Positions 1 through 7,127 of a DNA stretch of 64,000 nt are shown here, piece after piece; within the stretch, counting starts at the first letter, position 1, and every line of letters begins with the position of its first letter. The notes beneath the pieces are model-generated. The model was not told the DNA's origin. It worked only from the letters and a program-made list of their open reading frames with translations, and did not search any database. The stretch lies in the IMG/VR virus record IMGVR_UViG_3300047548_001372, positions 1 through 64,000 of that record, one strand, 5' to 3'. The translations under genes and the position numbers were made by a program. The DNA is from a virus.

Positions 1-291
1 TTGTAATAGCGTTGTTCTTTTCTTTGTATGAATGTATAAATAACGTAGTGTAATTTTATTGTTACCTTACCCCCGCAAGGTGTAATCTGGAATTGCGGAT
101 AGATCACACACGCTACAATACCTCTGTGGCTTTACAGGAGCCATTTTCAGGCATTGTAGATCGATTCTGGTGTAATATGACCTGAAACGATTTTCAGAGC
201 CTTAAAATCGATTTTAGCCTATAAAAGTATTTTATGGATTAAATATGCTTTTCAGGATATTGCAATACAGTTATAGAATTGTTTATCAAAA

Positions 292-328
292 CAAAAAAAA
301 GAAGCTATCAGGATTTTCCTGATAGCTT
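292..328 (-). terminator. Rho-independent terminator ending the leftward transcripts
   Basis: A perfect 12-bp stem (302-313 with 317-328) has a 3-base loop. On the minus strand it is followed by C and a run of eight T. It lies downstream of the leftmost gene (441-953). Confidence 0.88.
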
Positions 329-339
329 GCGCGGGAATT

Positions 340-407
340 ATAAAATCTATACGATAAAAATCCTGAAAATAGAATTATAAGTAAAAATGCTATCGTATAG
401 GTTTTAT
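340..407. repeat. 17-bp inverted repeat between the last gene and the terminator
   Basis: Arms 340-356 and 391-407 pair over 17 bp with one non-Watson-Crick position (U-G if read as plus-strand RNA). The loop holds the word AAAATCCTGAAAATAGAATT, close copies of which occur near 6637-6656 and 16684-16702. Confidence 0.6.
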
Positions 408-426
408 CCTACCTAATGTATTTATA

Positions 427-452
427 TTTATACTTCTAGTTTATACTTCTAG
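427..452. repeat. Two tandem copies of a 13-bp unit
   Basis: TTTATACTTCTAG occurs twice back to back (427-439, 440-452). The stop codon of the 441-953 gene lies in the second copy. The related word TATACTTCTA also lies at the 3' ends of the genes at 12487 and 22834, all of which end in Val-Glu-Val or Leu-Glu-Val. Confidence 0.7.
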
Positions 453-953
453 CGCGCTAAACTTTAGGAAAGCATAAAGCTTTCCATCCTGTAAATGAAA
501 ACCGTTATACAATGCGTTGATGTGATCAGCTTCCCGCAATGCCATATTGTGCTGATGTGCTAAACGCTCTGTCAAGTATGTGTTATCAATATACTCCTTT
601 TCTAAGAACGTATATACTACCCACGCCATCACGTGTCCCAAACCTGTCCATCGATATGATACCATGTTGTGAGAAAACACGGTATATTGTACATTGTTTA
701 GGTATTGCTTCACACCATGCAAGCCCCTTTGCTCGTAAGCAAGATTCAATTCAACTTTGTTATAGTTTGTGTGGTATTGTAGCATACTGTATCCCAGCTT
801 GTAATCAACACAGGATGCAACATAGTAATGCACAGTATCAAGCTCTTCTACCAATTCACAATACTTTACAAAATCCATACGATCGCTATAGTACAGAGTG
901 TCAAGCGCCTTGAAATATGCTTGCTGTGCGATCTTAGCGTTCGTGGTTGTCAT
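441..953 (-). CDS. Unknown protein, YHTN paralogue family, copy 1
   Basis: A 170-residue protein not matched to a known family. It is one of five related proteins in this window (others at 3178, 3831, 12487, 13022). Shared features: a helical N-terminal third, a YHTN-like motif (here residues 60-63), a QYTVF segment, then an R-W pair followed by a hydrophobic helix with W/Y, and a short C-terminal strand. It starts at ATG 953, about 38 bases downstream of its own -10 (991-996), with AAGGAAAG ahead of the start at rather long spacing. It is the last gene before the terminator. The repeated duplication suggests an accessory phage-host function, but nothing visible identifies it. Confidence 0.8.
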   Translation of the reverse strand: MTTTNAKIAQQAYFKALDTLYYSDRMDFVKYCELVEELDTVHYYVASCVDYKLGYSMLQYHTNYNKVELNLAYEQRGLHGVKQYLNNVQYTVFSHNMVSYRWTGLGHVMAWVVYTFLEKEYIDNTYLTERLAHQHNMALREADHINALYNGFHLQDGKLYAFLKFSALEV

Positions 954-990
954 GGTTGTTTTACTTTCCTTGTTAACTGATTACTTTGGT

Positions 991-1057
991 ATTATATCAC
1001 TTGCCGCGCACGATGTCAAGAGCTTTGTGTTAGAGAAGCATTAACATCGTGCGCGGG
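991..1057 (-). promoter_or_regulatory. Promoter-hairpin module for the gene at 441-953
   Basis: TATAAT (991-996) and TTGACA (1014-1019) are 17 bp apart. The box of two TAACA-like words with 11-bp period sits at 1028-1046. Perfect 12-bp arms CGCGCACGATGT (1005-1016) / ACATCGTGCGCG (1044-1055) enclose the box. This is the CACGATG arm type. Confidence 0.85.
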
Positions 1058-1063
1058 AATAGC

Positions 1064-1408
1064 CTACCATAGATCTACAGACACATCCCAATTCTTAGGA
1101 AAGAACTGATCTACAAACACTCCTACAGACCTAACATCATCTTGCGTAACAGTACTACGCTCTGTAAGAGCTTCACTATTTACAAAGACTCTGTTATTAA
1201 AACTATCAAAAACTACATTACAGTTACAGACATTGCCTACAATCTCAAAATCTAAACACGCATCATCATTATCCATACCCTGCATGAAAACGCTTACCAG
1301 AATATCATTATGAATAAACCAAAGCCTACCATGCAAATCGTTTACCAAATCGCCTAGAAACGTCGTGTTGTTCTTGAGGATGTTACGAACTGAGGTAACG
1401 TTGTTCAT
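1064..1408 (-). CDS. Unknown small protein (114 aa)
   Basis: Not recognised. It is acidic and beta-rich in appearance, rich in Asn, Asp and Val, with two Cys near residues 77-79 (CNC) and no membrane segment. It has its own consensus promoter (1451-1479) about 40 bases upstream. It sits in the array of individually promoted small genes, so an early or accessory role is inferred from context only. Confidence 0.75.
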   Translation of the reverse strand: MNNVTSVRNILKNNTTFLGDLVNDLHGRLWFIHNDILVSVFMQGMDNDDACLDFEIVGNVCNCNVVFDSFNNRVFVNSEALTERSTVTQDDVRSVGVFVDQFFPKNWDVSVDLW

Positions 1409-1450
1409 TGTGGTTTATTCTTTCTTACTAACTTGCTTGATTACACCAGC

Positions 1451-1516
1451 ATTATACCACAGCCCGCACATCCTGTCAAGAGCTTTCTGTTAGATAAGTG
1501 TTAACAGGATGCGCGG
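1451..1516 (-). promoter_or_regulatory. Promoter-hairpin module for the gene at 1064-1408
   Basis: TATAAT (1451-1456), TTGACA (1474-1479), 17-bp spacer, TAACA box upstream. Arms CCCGCACATCCTGT / ACAGGATGCGCGGG pair over 14 bp with one non-Watson-Crick pair, which is U-G in the minus-strand RNA. Confidence 0.85.
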
Positions 1517-1528
1517 GAATATCTAATA

Positions 1529-1987
1529 CTACTTTACAAAAATTGTCTTAAGTGTTTCAAATAACTCATTTGCAACACTATTTGAAAAATCAATACGCAA
1601 TTCAGCAAATCCTAGTTGCTTTTTTCCAAAATCTGGTACCTTTACCGCATACCGTACCATAAAATAAAATGGTACACTGTTATTACTTAGCTGCGAATTA
1701 TTTACTACTATTTTTAGATAAGGGCTATTGTTGCGCCTATACCAATGATCATAGTACGTGTTATTACTATCTGTAGTGGTAAACCCGTGCCGATCATCAT
1801 CATCAAGCACATACGTATGCAAGTTGTGCGTGCACCGATCTACAGACACATTTACAATACTATCATCACGCTTTACACCGTAAAGCATAAACTTGGTTGG
1901 AGTAATTACAAACTTAGCAGGATTTGTAATTACATAATATACATAGCTTTTCACATACGACGTAGTACCATCGAATTGGGTTTTCAT
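1529..1987 (-). CDS. Unknown protein, paralogue of the 8982-9458 protein
   Basis: A 152-residue protein not matched to a known family. It is clearly related to the protein at 8982: both have P-A-K-F-(V/L)-I-T-P near the N-terminus, a VNxSVDRxTH motif, a DH...FT(T/A)TD segment, and VPFYFxxxxxxxxxxF near the C-terminus. ATG 1987 is chosen because the open frame upstream of it is translated promoter sequence; AGAGAAAAAG precedes this ATG. Expressed from the promoter at 2024-2052. Probably a beta-rich cytoplasmic protein; function unknown. Confidence 0.78.
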   Translation of the reverse strand: MKTQFDGTTSYVKSYVYYVITNPAKFVITPTKFMLYGVKRDDSIVNVSVDRCTHNLHTYVLDDDDRHGFTTTDSNNTYYDHWYRRNNSPYLKIVVNNSQLSNNSVPFYFMVRYAVKVPDFGKKQLGFAELRIDFSNSVANELFETLKTIFVK

Positions 1988-2023
1988 TACTTTTTCTCTA
2001 TCTACTTGCTTGACTACACTGGT

Positions 2024-2090
2024 ATTATACCACTTGCCGCGCATCCTGTCAAGAGCTTTTTGTTAGAAGATCGTTAGCAGGATGCGCGGC
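2024..2090 (-). promoter_or_regulatory. Promoter-hairpin module for the gene at 1529-1987
   Basis: TATAAT (2024-2029), TTGACA (2047-2052), 17-bp spacer, box GTTAG/GTTAG upstream. 13-bp perfect arms GCCGCGCATCCTG / CAGGATGCGCGGC. Confidence 0.85.
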
Positions 2091-2095
2091 TAATG

Positions 2096-2365
2096 TTATT
2101 GCATATGACTAATGATAAAATCGTTAAACCAGCTCTTGGTATACTCCTTTACCTCACTACCATTATATACAATAGTAATCAAATCATCACTATAAAAATC
2201 TGTACCCCATGGTACAACTGCATGTAGTTTGAATTGCATATTTGTTTTACAATAACTCCCTAGCACACACTCACCATGATGCTCAAACGCAAACCAACAA
2301 GTGTTGTCATTATTGAAAACTACGTGCATACCAAAATCTTTTAGTGTTGTTGTTACTTCTGACAT
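2096..2365 (-). CDS. Unknown small protein (89 aa)
   Basis: Not recognised. Two Cys-containing segments (CVLGSYC) lie in a predicted beta-rich core, followed by a C-terminal W-F-x-D-F-I-I helix. Own promoter at 2403-2431. No signal peptide or membrane helix. Confidence 0.72.
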   Translation of the reverse strand: MSEVTTTLKDFGMHVVFNNDNTCWFAFEHHGECVLGSYCKTNMQFKLHAVVPWGTDFYSDDLITIVYNGSEVKEYTKSWFNDFIISHMQ

Positions 2366-2402
2366 TGTCTGTTTCTTTCTAGCTAGCTTCGATTACATTT
2401 GT

Positions 2403-2470
2403 ATTATACCACTTGCCGCGCATCCTGTCAAGAGCTTTTTGTTAGAAAAGTGTTAACATCGTGCGCGAGA
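2403..2470 (-). promoter_or_regulatory. Promoter module with mismatched (mosaic) arms
   Basis: TATAAT (2403-2408) and TTGACA (2426-2431), 17-bp spacer, TAACA box. The promoter-side arm is the CATCCTG type, but the arm after the upstream gene is the CACGATG type, so the middle three positions do not pair. Promoter for 2096-2365. Confidence 0.82.
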
Positions 2471-2498
2471 ATAGTTAATTACTCTTTTACATAAAATA

Positions 2499-2744
2499 TC
2501 ATGTGCGGGGGTTTTGGTCTAATAGCCGTGCCACCATCACATACCGCGCATAGAACGCAGTATGCACGCACAGATCATCTAATGCGTGTAAAACGTTATT
2601 ATGTTCTGATTCTGGAATTAAAGCCAGAATAGATTTTACTACATTTTCCACATACTCCTTGTCACCTTCAGAAACAGCACACATGTTCGCAAGGATTGAA
2701 CGATGGTGTGCTGGAGTTACGTTTGGATAAAGATTGTCAAACAT
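2499..2744 (-). CDS. Unknown small helical protein (81 aa)
   Basis: Not recognised. It looks largely alpha-helical (HHRSILANMCAV, VKSILALIPES, ARYVMVARLL) and soluble. Own promoter at 2783-2811. The leftward message ends near the next module at 2403-2470. Confidence 0.72.
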   Translation of the reverse strand: MFDNLYPNVTPAHHRSILANMCAVSEGDKEYVENVVKSILALIPESEHNNVLHALDDLCVHTAFYARYVMVARLLDQNPRT

Positions 2745-2782
2745 TGTGTTATCCTTCTTTCTATAACTTCGATTACACTAGT

Positions 2783-2836
2783 ATTATACCATACCCGCCC
2801 AACATTGTCTACTGGTTTTTGTTAGAGATGTGCTAA
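2783..2836 (-). promoter_or_regulatory. Promoter module for the gene at 2499-2744
   Basis: TATAAT (2783-2788) and TAGACA (2806-2811), 17-bp spacer, TAACA box present. The promoter-side arm is CCCGCCCAACATTG, with no matching far arm; the upstream gene (2833) ends inside the module. Confidence 0.78.
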
Positions 2837-3054
2837 CGAGTGTTATCTACCCAAATAGCACTAGTGTTGAGAATACGCTTTATATAGTTGTACGCATCCC
2901 AATCGCAAAACTCCCATTTACTCTCGTCGTTATACTTTTCTACCGATAAAATACCGTCGTATTTTCGTATATACACACGATATACATCATCCGGACTTGT
3001 TATTATTAACTCTTCTACACCATCTATACGAGAAACCAGAATAATTGTATACAT
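2833..3054 (-). CDS. Unknown small protein (73 aa)
   Basis: Not recognised. ATG 3054 is preceded by a strong AAGGAGGG ribosome-binding site at 8-base spacing; the longer frame upstream is translated promoter. A compact alpha/beta-looking sequence ending W-V-D-N-T-R. Own promoter at 3091-3119. Confidence 0.76.
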   Translation of the reverse strand: MYTIILVSRIDGVEELIITSPDDVYRVYIRKYDGILSVEKYNDESKWEFCDWDAYNYIKRILNTSAIWVDNTR

Positions 3055-3090
3055 TGTTTTGCCCTCCTTGTTAACTCTGATTACACCAGT

Positions 3091-3156
3091 ATTATACCAC
3101 AGCCCGCGCATCCTGTCAATAGGTTTGTGTTAGAAAAGTGTTAACAGGATGCGCGG
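3091..3156 (-). promoter_or_regulatory. Promoter-hairpin module for the gene at 2833-3054
   Basis: TATAAT (3091-3096), TTGACA (3114-3119), 17-bp spacer, TAACA box. Perfect 13-bp arms CCGCGCATCCTGT / ACAGGATGCGCGG. Confidence 0.86.
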
Positions 3157-3177
3157 CAATTATAAACACCTTAGAAA

Positions 3178-3729
3178 TTAGAAAATAGCTACCCTACTCT
3201 CTCTGGGAAAAGCATACAGCGTGTCATCTTTAATGTGAAACGATGTATACTTTTCTGTCAAAGCAGCGCCACTGTCAAGCGCCATTTTTAAGTTATGTTC
3301 CGCATAATTCTCAAAAACAAAATCATAGGTTGGATTCCTTTTGTAATCGCAATATTGCCATGTTATCCATTGGATAACATGATTTGCCGATGCCCATCGG
3401 CAAATCATAGATTCATTTGTAAAAACATAGAATTGCGTAGCTTTCAGGTAACTTTGCAAGCCATACACACCAGCTACTGCAAGCGCATGTTCCGCATCTG
3501 TACTGACAAAATTGGTATGGTATTTTGCGTACACTGCTACCATAGGGTGTGATTCTACAGAGTCTTTAATATACCAAAAAAGATCCTGTAATTGTGTTGC
3601 AATTTCTCTGTAATCATCCTGATCCATGTCAACAGCGTTTGTTAAATTGGCCAAACGAGGGGCATTAAACAGCCCCATAAGGCGCGTATAGGCATCTAGT
3701 GCTCGTGTGCCGCAATTTACTTCTGTCAT
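3178..3729 (-). CDS. Unknown protein, YHTN paralogue family, copy 2
   Basis: A 183-residue member of the five-copy family and the closest relative of the neighbour at 3831; the first 25 residues (MTEVNCGTRALDAYTRL...) are nearly identical. Motifs: F-W-Y-I-K in the first third, YHTNF, YLKATQFYVFTN, then C-R-W-A and a hydrophobic Trp-rich helix (VIQWITWQYCDY). ATG 3729 is chosen, with GAGAGGAAAG upstream; the frame before it is promoter DNA. Own promoter 3772-3800. The tandem pair implies a recent local duplication. Confidence 0.8.
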   Translation of the reverse strand: MTEVNCGTRALDAYTRLMGLFNAPRLANLTNAVDMDQDDYREIATQLQDLFWYIKDSVESHPMVAVYAKYHTNFVSTDAEHALAVAGVYGLQSYLKATQFYVFTNESMICRWASANHVIQWITWQYCDYKRNPTYDFVFENYAEHNLKMALDSGAALTEKYTSFHIKDDTLYAFPRESRVAIF

Positions 3730-3771
3730 TACTTTCCTCTCTCTCTCTCTCGTTAACTTGATTACACTGGT

Positions 3772-3836
3772 ATTATACCACTTCCCGCGCATCCTGTCAA
3801 GAGCTTTCTGTTAGAAAAGTGTTAACAAAATCACGG
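3772..3836 (-). promoter_or_regulatory. Promoter module for the gene at 3178-3729
   Basis: TATAAT (3772-3777), TTGACA (3795-3800), 17-bp spacer, TAACA box. The far arm is degenerate because the upstream gene's stop codon (3831-3833) falls inside it. Confidence 0.83.
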
Positions 3837-4424
3837 GTATATTACAACTATTTTAGAAAATGGTATTGATATAGGTACGATATTACTACGTGAAAAAGCA
3901 CACAGCACATTGTTATTAATGTGAAAAGAAGTATACTTTTTTGTCATGGAACTACCATCATCAAGTGCCATTTTGAAATTATCTTCTGCATAATTCTGAA
4001 AAGACGTATCATAAATTGGATTCTTTTTCCAATCGCAATATTGCCAAACAATCCAATTCATAATGTGATCTAATGATGCCCACCGACAAATAATAGACTT
4101 ATTTGTAAAAGTGTAAAATTGGCAAGCTTTCAAGTAAGTATGCAAACCATGCATACCTGCCAACTCACACGCATGTTCTGCATCAGCATATACAAAATTA
4201 GTATGATATCTCTCAACATCTTGATACGCCAGCATCATAGGATGCGTTTCTACAGATTCTTTGATATACCAGAAGAGATCTTTGAGCTGGGTAAAAATCT
4301 CTTTGTAATCATCCTGATCTATCTGATCCACGTTAGTAACATTTACCAAACGAGGGGCATTAAACAGCCCCACAAGGCGCGTATAGGCATCTAGCGCACG
4401 TGTCCCACAATTTACTTCTGTCAT
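3831..4424 (-). CDS. Unknown protein, YHTN paralogue family, copy 3
   Basis: A 197-residue tandem paralogue of the 3178 gene. N-terminus and motifs (FWYIK, YHTNF, LKACQFYTFTN, CRWASLDHI) are conserved, but the C-terminus is longer (ending IPFSKIVVIYP) and reads into what is normally the far hairpin arm of the next module, suggesting loss of an earlier stop codon. Own promoter at 4461-4489. Function unknown. Confidence 0.8.
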   Translation of the reverse strand: MTEVNCGTRALDAYTRLVGLFNAPRLVNVTNVDQIDQDDYKEIFTQLKDLFWYIKESVETHPMMLAYQDVERYHTNFVYADAEHACELAGMHGLHTYLKACQFYTFTNKSIICRWASLDHIMNWIVWQYCDWKKNPIYDTSFQNYAEDNFKMALDDGSSMTKKYTSFHINNNVLCAFSRSNIVPISIPFSKIVVIYP

Positions 4425-4460
4425 TTTTATCTCTTTCTTTCGCTAGCTTATTACACTAGT

Positions 4461-4526
4461 ATTATACCACTTACCGCGCACGATGTCAAGAGCTTTCTGT
4501 TAGAAAAGTGTTAACATCGTGCACGG
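4461..4526 (-). promoter_or_regulatory. Promoter-hairpin module for the gene at 3831-4424
   Basis: TATAAT (4461-4466), TTGACA (4484-4489), 17-bp spacer, TAACA box. Arms CCGCGCACGATGT / ACATCGTGCACGG, 13 bp with one G-U pair in the minus-strand RNA. Confidence 0.86.
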
Positions 4527-4539
4527 CAGGTGCTAGGAT

Positions 4540-4737
4540 TCACTCCATCACAGACTCATACATAGCTACCGCATCCAAATATTCACACGCAGTAATAAAA
4601 TCACGAACAGGGCGATATTCAAACGCATGTACCATACCATACACAGGATGCTCTTCTGATCGTACATACTTACCAATTCCTGGTAGTTCTAGCCGCTCAT
4701 CTGCTTGACGATCATGAAACCATACTAGAAACTTCAT
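4540..4737 (-). CDS. Unknown small protein (65 aa)
   Basis: Not recognised. Short, mixed charge, no membrane segment; own promoter at 4766-4794 and a ribosome-binding AAAGGAT ahead of ATG 4737. Confidence 0.7.
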   Translation of the reverse strand: MKFLVWFHDRQADERLELPGIGKYVRSEEHPVYGMVHAFEYRPVRDFITACEYLDAVAMYESVME

Positions 4738-4765
4738 ACTTGTATCCTTTCTTGATTACACTAGC

Positions 4766-4832
4766 ATTATACCACGTGCCGCGCATCCTGTCAACTACTT
4801 TTTGTTAGAAGATCATTAACAGAATGCGCGGT
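4766..4832 (-). promoter_or_regulatory. Promoter-hairpin module for the gene at 4540-4737
   Basis: TATAAT (4766-4771), TTGACA (4789-4794), 17-bp spacer, TAACA box. Arms CCGCGCATCCTGT / ACAGAATGCGCGG pair with one G-U in the minus-strand RNA. Confidence 0.85.
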
Positions 4833-4840
4833 AAGAATTA

Positions 4841-5098
4841 TTACAAGTACATCTCAAAATCTTCGATAGCGATCAATCCCCGCTTCGAAGAGATCACGCG
4901 ATTCACGTGCGCAAGGAACTTCTTGGCGAACTTCTCATCAAAGAAGCTGATCCAATCGTTGGTAAGGGAGTCATGGCGGAAGTTGTAAATCTTCCCTCCC
5001 GGCTTCTTTTCCTGCATAACCTTGTAGGCTACGCCATCATACTCCACATAGTAGCTAACGTACGCACCGCCAATGTCCTGCATGAAGATGTTACGCAT
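4841..5098 (-). CDS. Unknown small protein (85 aa)
   Basis: Not recognised. Its codon use is more GC-rich than its neighbours, which may point to separate acquisition. An aromatic, basic core (VSYYVEYDGVAYKVMQ; W-x-S-F-F-D) precedes a basic helix and an acidic tail. Own promoter 5136-5164. Confidence 0.72.
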   Translation of the reverse strand: MRNIFMQDIGGAYVSYYVEYDGVAYKVMQEKKPGGKIYNFRHDSLTNDWISFFDEKFAKKFLAHVNRVISSKRGLIAIEDFEMYL

Positions 5099-5135
5099 TG
5101 GGTTTTGCTTTCTAGTTAACTTCGATTACATTCGT

Positions 5136-5202
5136 ATTATAGCACAGCCGCGCATATTTGTCTACAGGTTTTTGTTAGAGAAGTGTTAACGTTATGCGCG
5201 GG
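5136..5202 (-). promoter_or_regulatory. Promoter-hairpin module for the gene at 4841-5098
   Basis: TATAAT (5136-5141), TAGACA (5159-5164), 17-bp spacer, TAACA box. Arms share CCGCGCATA / TATGCGCGG (9 bp). Confidence 0.82.
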
Positions 5203-5204
5203 TA

Positions 5205-5591
5205 TTACATAACCTTCACATCAGGATTACACAAACCATTTATCCATAATCCCAATATCAAAGAGTCTGCAAAAGACAGCTCCACATGGCTATGCTCCAC
5301 ACCGCCAAACCTCACATACCAGACCGCTTTGTAATCTTCTGTATAATGTTTGAATTGTGCTATTAGTAAAGGATTCTCAACACTAAAGGCAGCGTTTGCA
5401 TAACTGTAATTAAATACATACGTTGGATTCTCTTCTGCATTTTTTAAGAACGAAGTTGCTTTACGGAAGCCATGCGCATGGAACATTTGAGCGTGTGCGT
5501 TTATACATACTGTCTTGTGATCCATGTATAACGACAGTAATGTTAAACTATCTTTACTATCGCCCTTGATAAAAATATGATCTCTTTCCAT
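5205..5591 (-). CDS. Unknown protein (128 aa)
   Basis: Not recognised. Alpha/beta-looking soluble protein with several His (AHAQMFHAHGF) and a ribosome-binding GAAGGTT directly before ATG 5591. It has its own promoter module, one of the few without GC-rich arms. The YVFNYSYAN segment faintly recalls the QYTVF segment of the YHTN family, but similarity is too weak to assign it. Confidence 0.73.
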   Translation of the reverse strand: MERDHIFIKGDSKDSLTLLSLYMDHKTVCINAHAQMFHAHGFRKATSFLKNAEENPTYVFNYSYANAAFSVENPLLIAQFKHYTEDYKAVWYVRFGGVEHSHVELSFADSLILGLWINGLCNPDVKVM

Positions 5592-5629
5592 AACCTTCGG
5601 CTCTTTCTATTTCAATTGATTACACAAGC

Positions 5630-5686
5630 ATCATACCATACTGAAAGCTACTCTGTCAACTAGTTTGTGTTAGAGAAACGTTAACA
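5630..5686 (-). promoter_or_regulatory. Promoter module (18-bp spacer, no GC arms) for 5205-5591
   Basis: TATGAT (5630-5635) and TTGACA (5654-5659) are 18 bp apart. The TAACA box is kept upstream of the -35. No GC-rich inverted repeat. Confidence 0.75.
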
Positions 5687-6058
5687 TACCTTCATCTTGA
5701 CAAGCTCTATCCCATTGTGGTATACTACGTAGGCTATACCTGCCTCATATATCAAATCATAACATGATTGACAAGGTTTTGATATTGTAGGTTTATTATT
5801 TCTATCTATTCTAGCGCTATAACATATAGTGTTTGTAATATCAGCCCGCGCACGTATGATAGCGCGTGCTTCGGCATGGATTGTACAAACACTTGATCTA
5901 TAACGCTGCTGCACAGGATGCGTGCGATAACAATTGCACGCAACAGAAAAGACACGCTTTCCAGAAGCTATAATACTACCGTGTTTATAATTACATTGCG
6001 ATAATTCCGCAACTTTGAGCGCTAGTTGAAAATTGGTATAATCTCTGTTAGTAAGCAT
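5681..6058 (-). CDS. Cytidine/deoxycytidylate deaminase-family protein
   Basis: 125 residues with the zinc-binding signature of the CMP/dCMP deaminase superfamily: H61-A-E63 and P95-C96-x-x-C99, where Glu63 is the expected proton shuttle. In phages such enzymes convert dCMP to dUMP, the substrate for thymidylate synthase, fitting the ThyX at 15969; free-cytidine or RNA/DNA deamination cannot be excluded. The start codon at 6058 directly follows the T-run of the upstream gene's terminator and no Shine-Dalgarno lies at normal spacing (the nearest, AGGGA, is in the terminator stem), so translation or expression looks unusual. Confidence 0.82.
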   Translation of the reverse strand: MLTNRDYTNFQLALKVAELSQCNYKHGSIIASGKRVFSVACNCYRTHPVQQRYRSSVCTIHAEARAIIRARADITNTICYSARIDRNNKPTISKPCQSCYDLIYEAGIAYVVYHNGIELVKMKVC

Positions 6059-6098
6059 AAAAAAAAAATAATCCCTATATGTTTGTATAGGGATTATT
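6059..6098 (-). terminator. Rho-independent terminator after the 6106-6618 gene
   Basis: A perfect 13-bp stem (6067-6079 with 6086-6098) and 6-base loop are followed on the minus strand by a run of about ten T, immediately before the ATG of the deaminase gene. Confidence 0.88.
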
Positions 6099-6105
6099 GT
6101 AAAAA

Positions 6106-6618
6106 CTACTTATCTACTGCTACGTAAAACTTTCCTACTTGCCCCAAATTTACTTCATAATTCCAAAACGTTTCACCATCATGCACCATTTCAATACTTG
6201 CTTTTACTTTACATCGTGTAGTGATAATTCCTCCAATCCGATACACTCCCACAGTACCAGTATGAACGCTACCATACAGTACCGAAGTATTACGCTGCAC
6301 AGCAGCATCATACTCTTCTTTTGTAATTTGCTTTTCTAAAAGCTGTTTGTCTAGCTTATTAGCCTCATACGTACTATTGTATTTGAAGACACGCAAATCT
6401 AAGGTGTCTTGCTTTTCGCCAAGATATTCAAAACCATCTTCGAATATCTGATTTAGATAAACTGTTGGCTTTTGTAGTTTCCACACAAGCCATCCTGTTT
6501 CACGATCTACAATATAATAATTTCCCTTCTGCTCTTTACCATCACACTTGATAATCAAAAACCGTGATAGAAAACTAGCCTTGCGATCCTTCTTAGCCTT
6601 TGCTGCTGCTGATGGCAT
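6106..6618 (-). CDS. Unknown protein (170 aa) with basic N-terminus
   Basis: Not recognised. Residues 1-16 are Ala/Lys-rich and basic. The rest looks beta-rich (GNYYIVDRETGWLVWKL, VGVYRIGGIITTRCKV) with a central lysine-rich helix. It ends at a strong terminator. The promoter region upstream (6685-6740) is a rearranged form of the usual module. Confidence 0.75.
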   Translation of the reverse strand: MPSAAAKAKKDRKASFLSRFLIIKCDGKEQKGNYYIVDRETGWLVWKLQKPTVYLNQIFEDGFEYLGEKQDTLDLRVFKYNSTYEANKLDKQLLEKQITKEEYDAAVQRNTSVLYGSVHTGTVGVYRIGGIITTRCKVKASIEMVHDGETFWNYEVNLGQVGKFYVAVDK

Positions 6619-6684
6619 GAAACATTCCTTTGCTAAAAATCCTGAAAAGAGAATTGCTTACCTAGTTGCTTACCTTATGGTTTT

Positions 6685-6740
6685 ATTATACCATACGTTG
6701 CGCGGGAATAGTGTTAGAGAAGTATTATACTTACCCCCGC
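6685..6740 (-). promoter_or_regulatory. Degenerate promoter module for the gene at 6106-6618
   Basis: TATAAT at 6685-6690 is kept, but no -35 match is found 17 bp upstream and the TAACA-like box abuts the spacer. A second TATAAT is at 6724-6729. GC-rich words (GCGCGGG, CCCCCGCGC) remain in rearranged order. It looks like a module that has lost part of its core. Confidence 0.5.
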
Positions 6741-6750
6741 GCAATATCAG

Positions 6751-6999
6751 TTACTTTGTTACAATATTAAACTCATAAATAGAATAGTCATCACGTAGAT
6801 CATCGATGTCCATAGAATATCCTAATGACTTACTGATATTCTTTAGCACATCATAGATCGTAGCTACACAACGATCGTATGTGAAGTTAGGGTTAGATGA
6901 CCAGTACAAGTTATCTGAACCTGGAGTATGATATAGCGCCATGTCATTGTCATACAATGATGCTAGCTTGCATCCTGAAATAAAAAACGTGTTATTCAT
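6751..6999 (-). CDS. Unknown small protein (82 aa)
   Basis: Not recognised; aromatic and acidic. It starts at ATG 6999, four bases after the stop of the 30-residue membrane peptide gene, whose last codons GAGGAG form the ribosome-binding site. The two are translationally coupled and share the promoter at 7128-7156. Confidence 0.75.
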   Translation of the reverse strand: MNNTFFISGCKLASLYDNDMALYHTPGSDNLYWSSNPNFTYDRCVATIYDVLKNISKSLGYSMDIDDLRDDYSIYEFNIVTK

Positions 7000-7002
7000 T
7001 AT

Positions 7003-7095
7003 TTACTCCTCAAAGCTCTTCATTACAAGCCAAAGCACATACAAAATCACCAGTGTACCAAGGATCACCATAATGCTGCTGCCTAATCCATCCAT
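7003..7095 (-). CDS. 30-residue single-pass membrane peptide
   Basis: A short frame with good evidence: ATG 7095 preceded by AAAGGAGTAAAAACCT, its own consensus promoter 33 bases upstream, and direct coupling to the next gene. The peptide starts MDGLGSSIMV and is one hydrophobic helix (residues about 8-25) ending in the charged tail KSFEE. Small phage membrane peptides of this kind can act on host membrane proteins or in lysis or exclusion; which applies here is not visible. Confidence 0.72.
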   Translation of the reverse strand: MDGLGSSIMVILGTLVILYVLWLVMKSFEE

Positions 7096-7127
7096 AGGTT
7101 TTTACTCCTTTGCTTGATTACGTTTGT

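Larger units (their letters stand above)
1..440. other. Non-coding left-hand region
   Basis: No convincing gene is seen in these 440 bases. The stretch holds the terminator of the leftward transcripts (292-328), a second inverted repeat at 340-356 / 391-407, the palindrome AAAATCGATTTT (204-215), a tandem 13-bp repeat at 427-452, and at 136-159 a short block that recurs in the other large non-coding region (53908-53931). Confidence 0.7.

Noticed and set aside
539-913. Plus-strand open frame opposite the 441-953 gene
   Set aside because: It mirrors the minus-strand gene, has no ribosome-binding site or promoter, and all neighbours read leftward. The same applies to many other opposite-strand frames.
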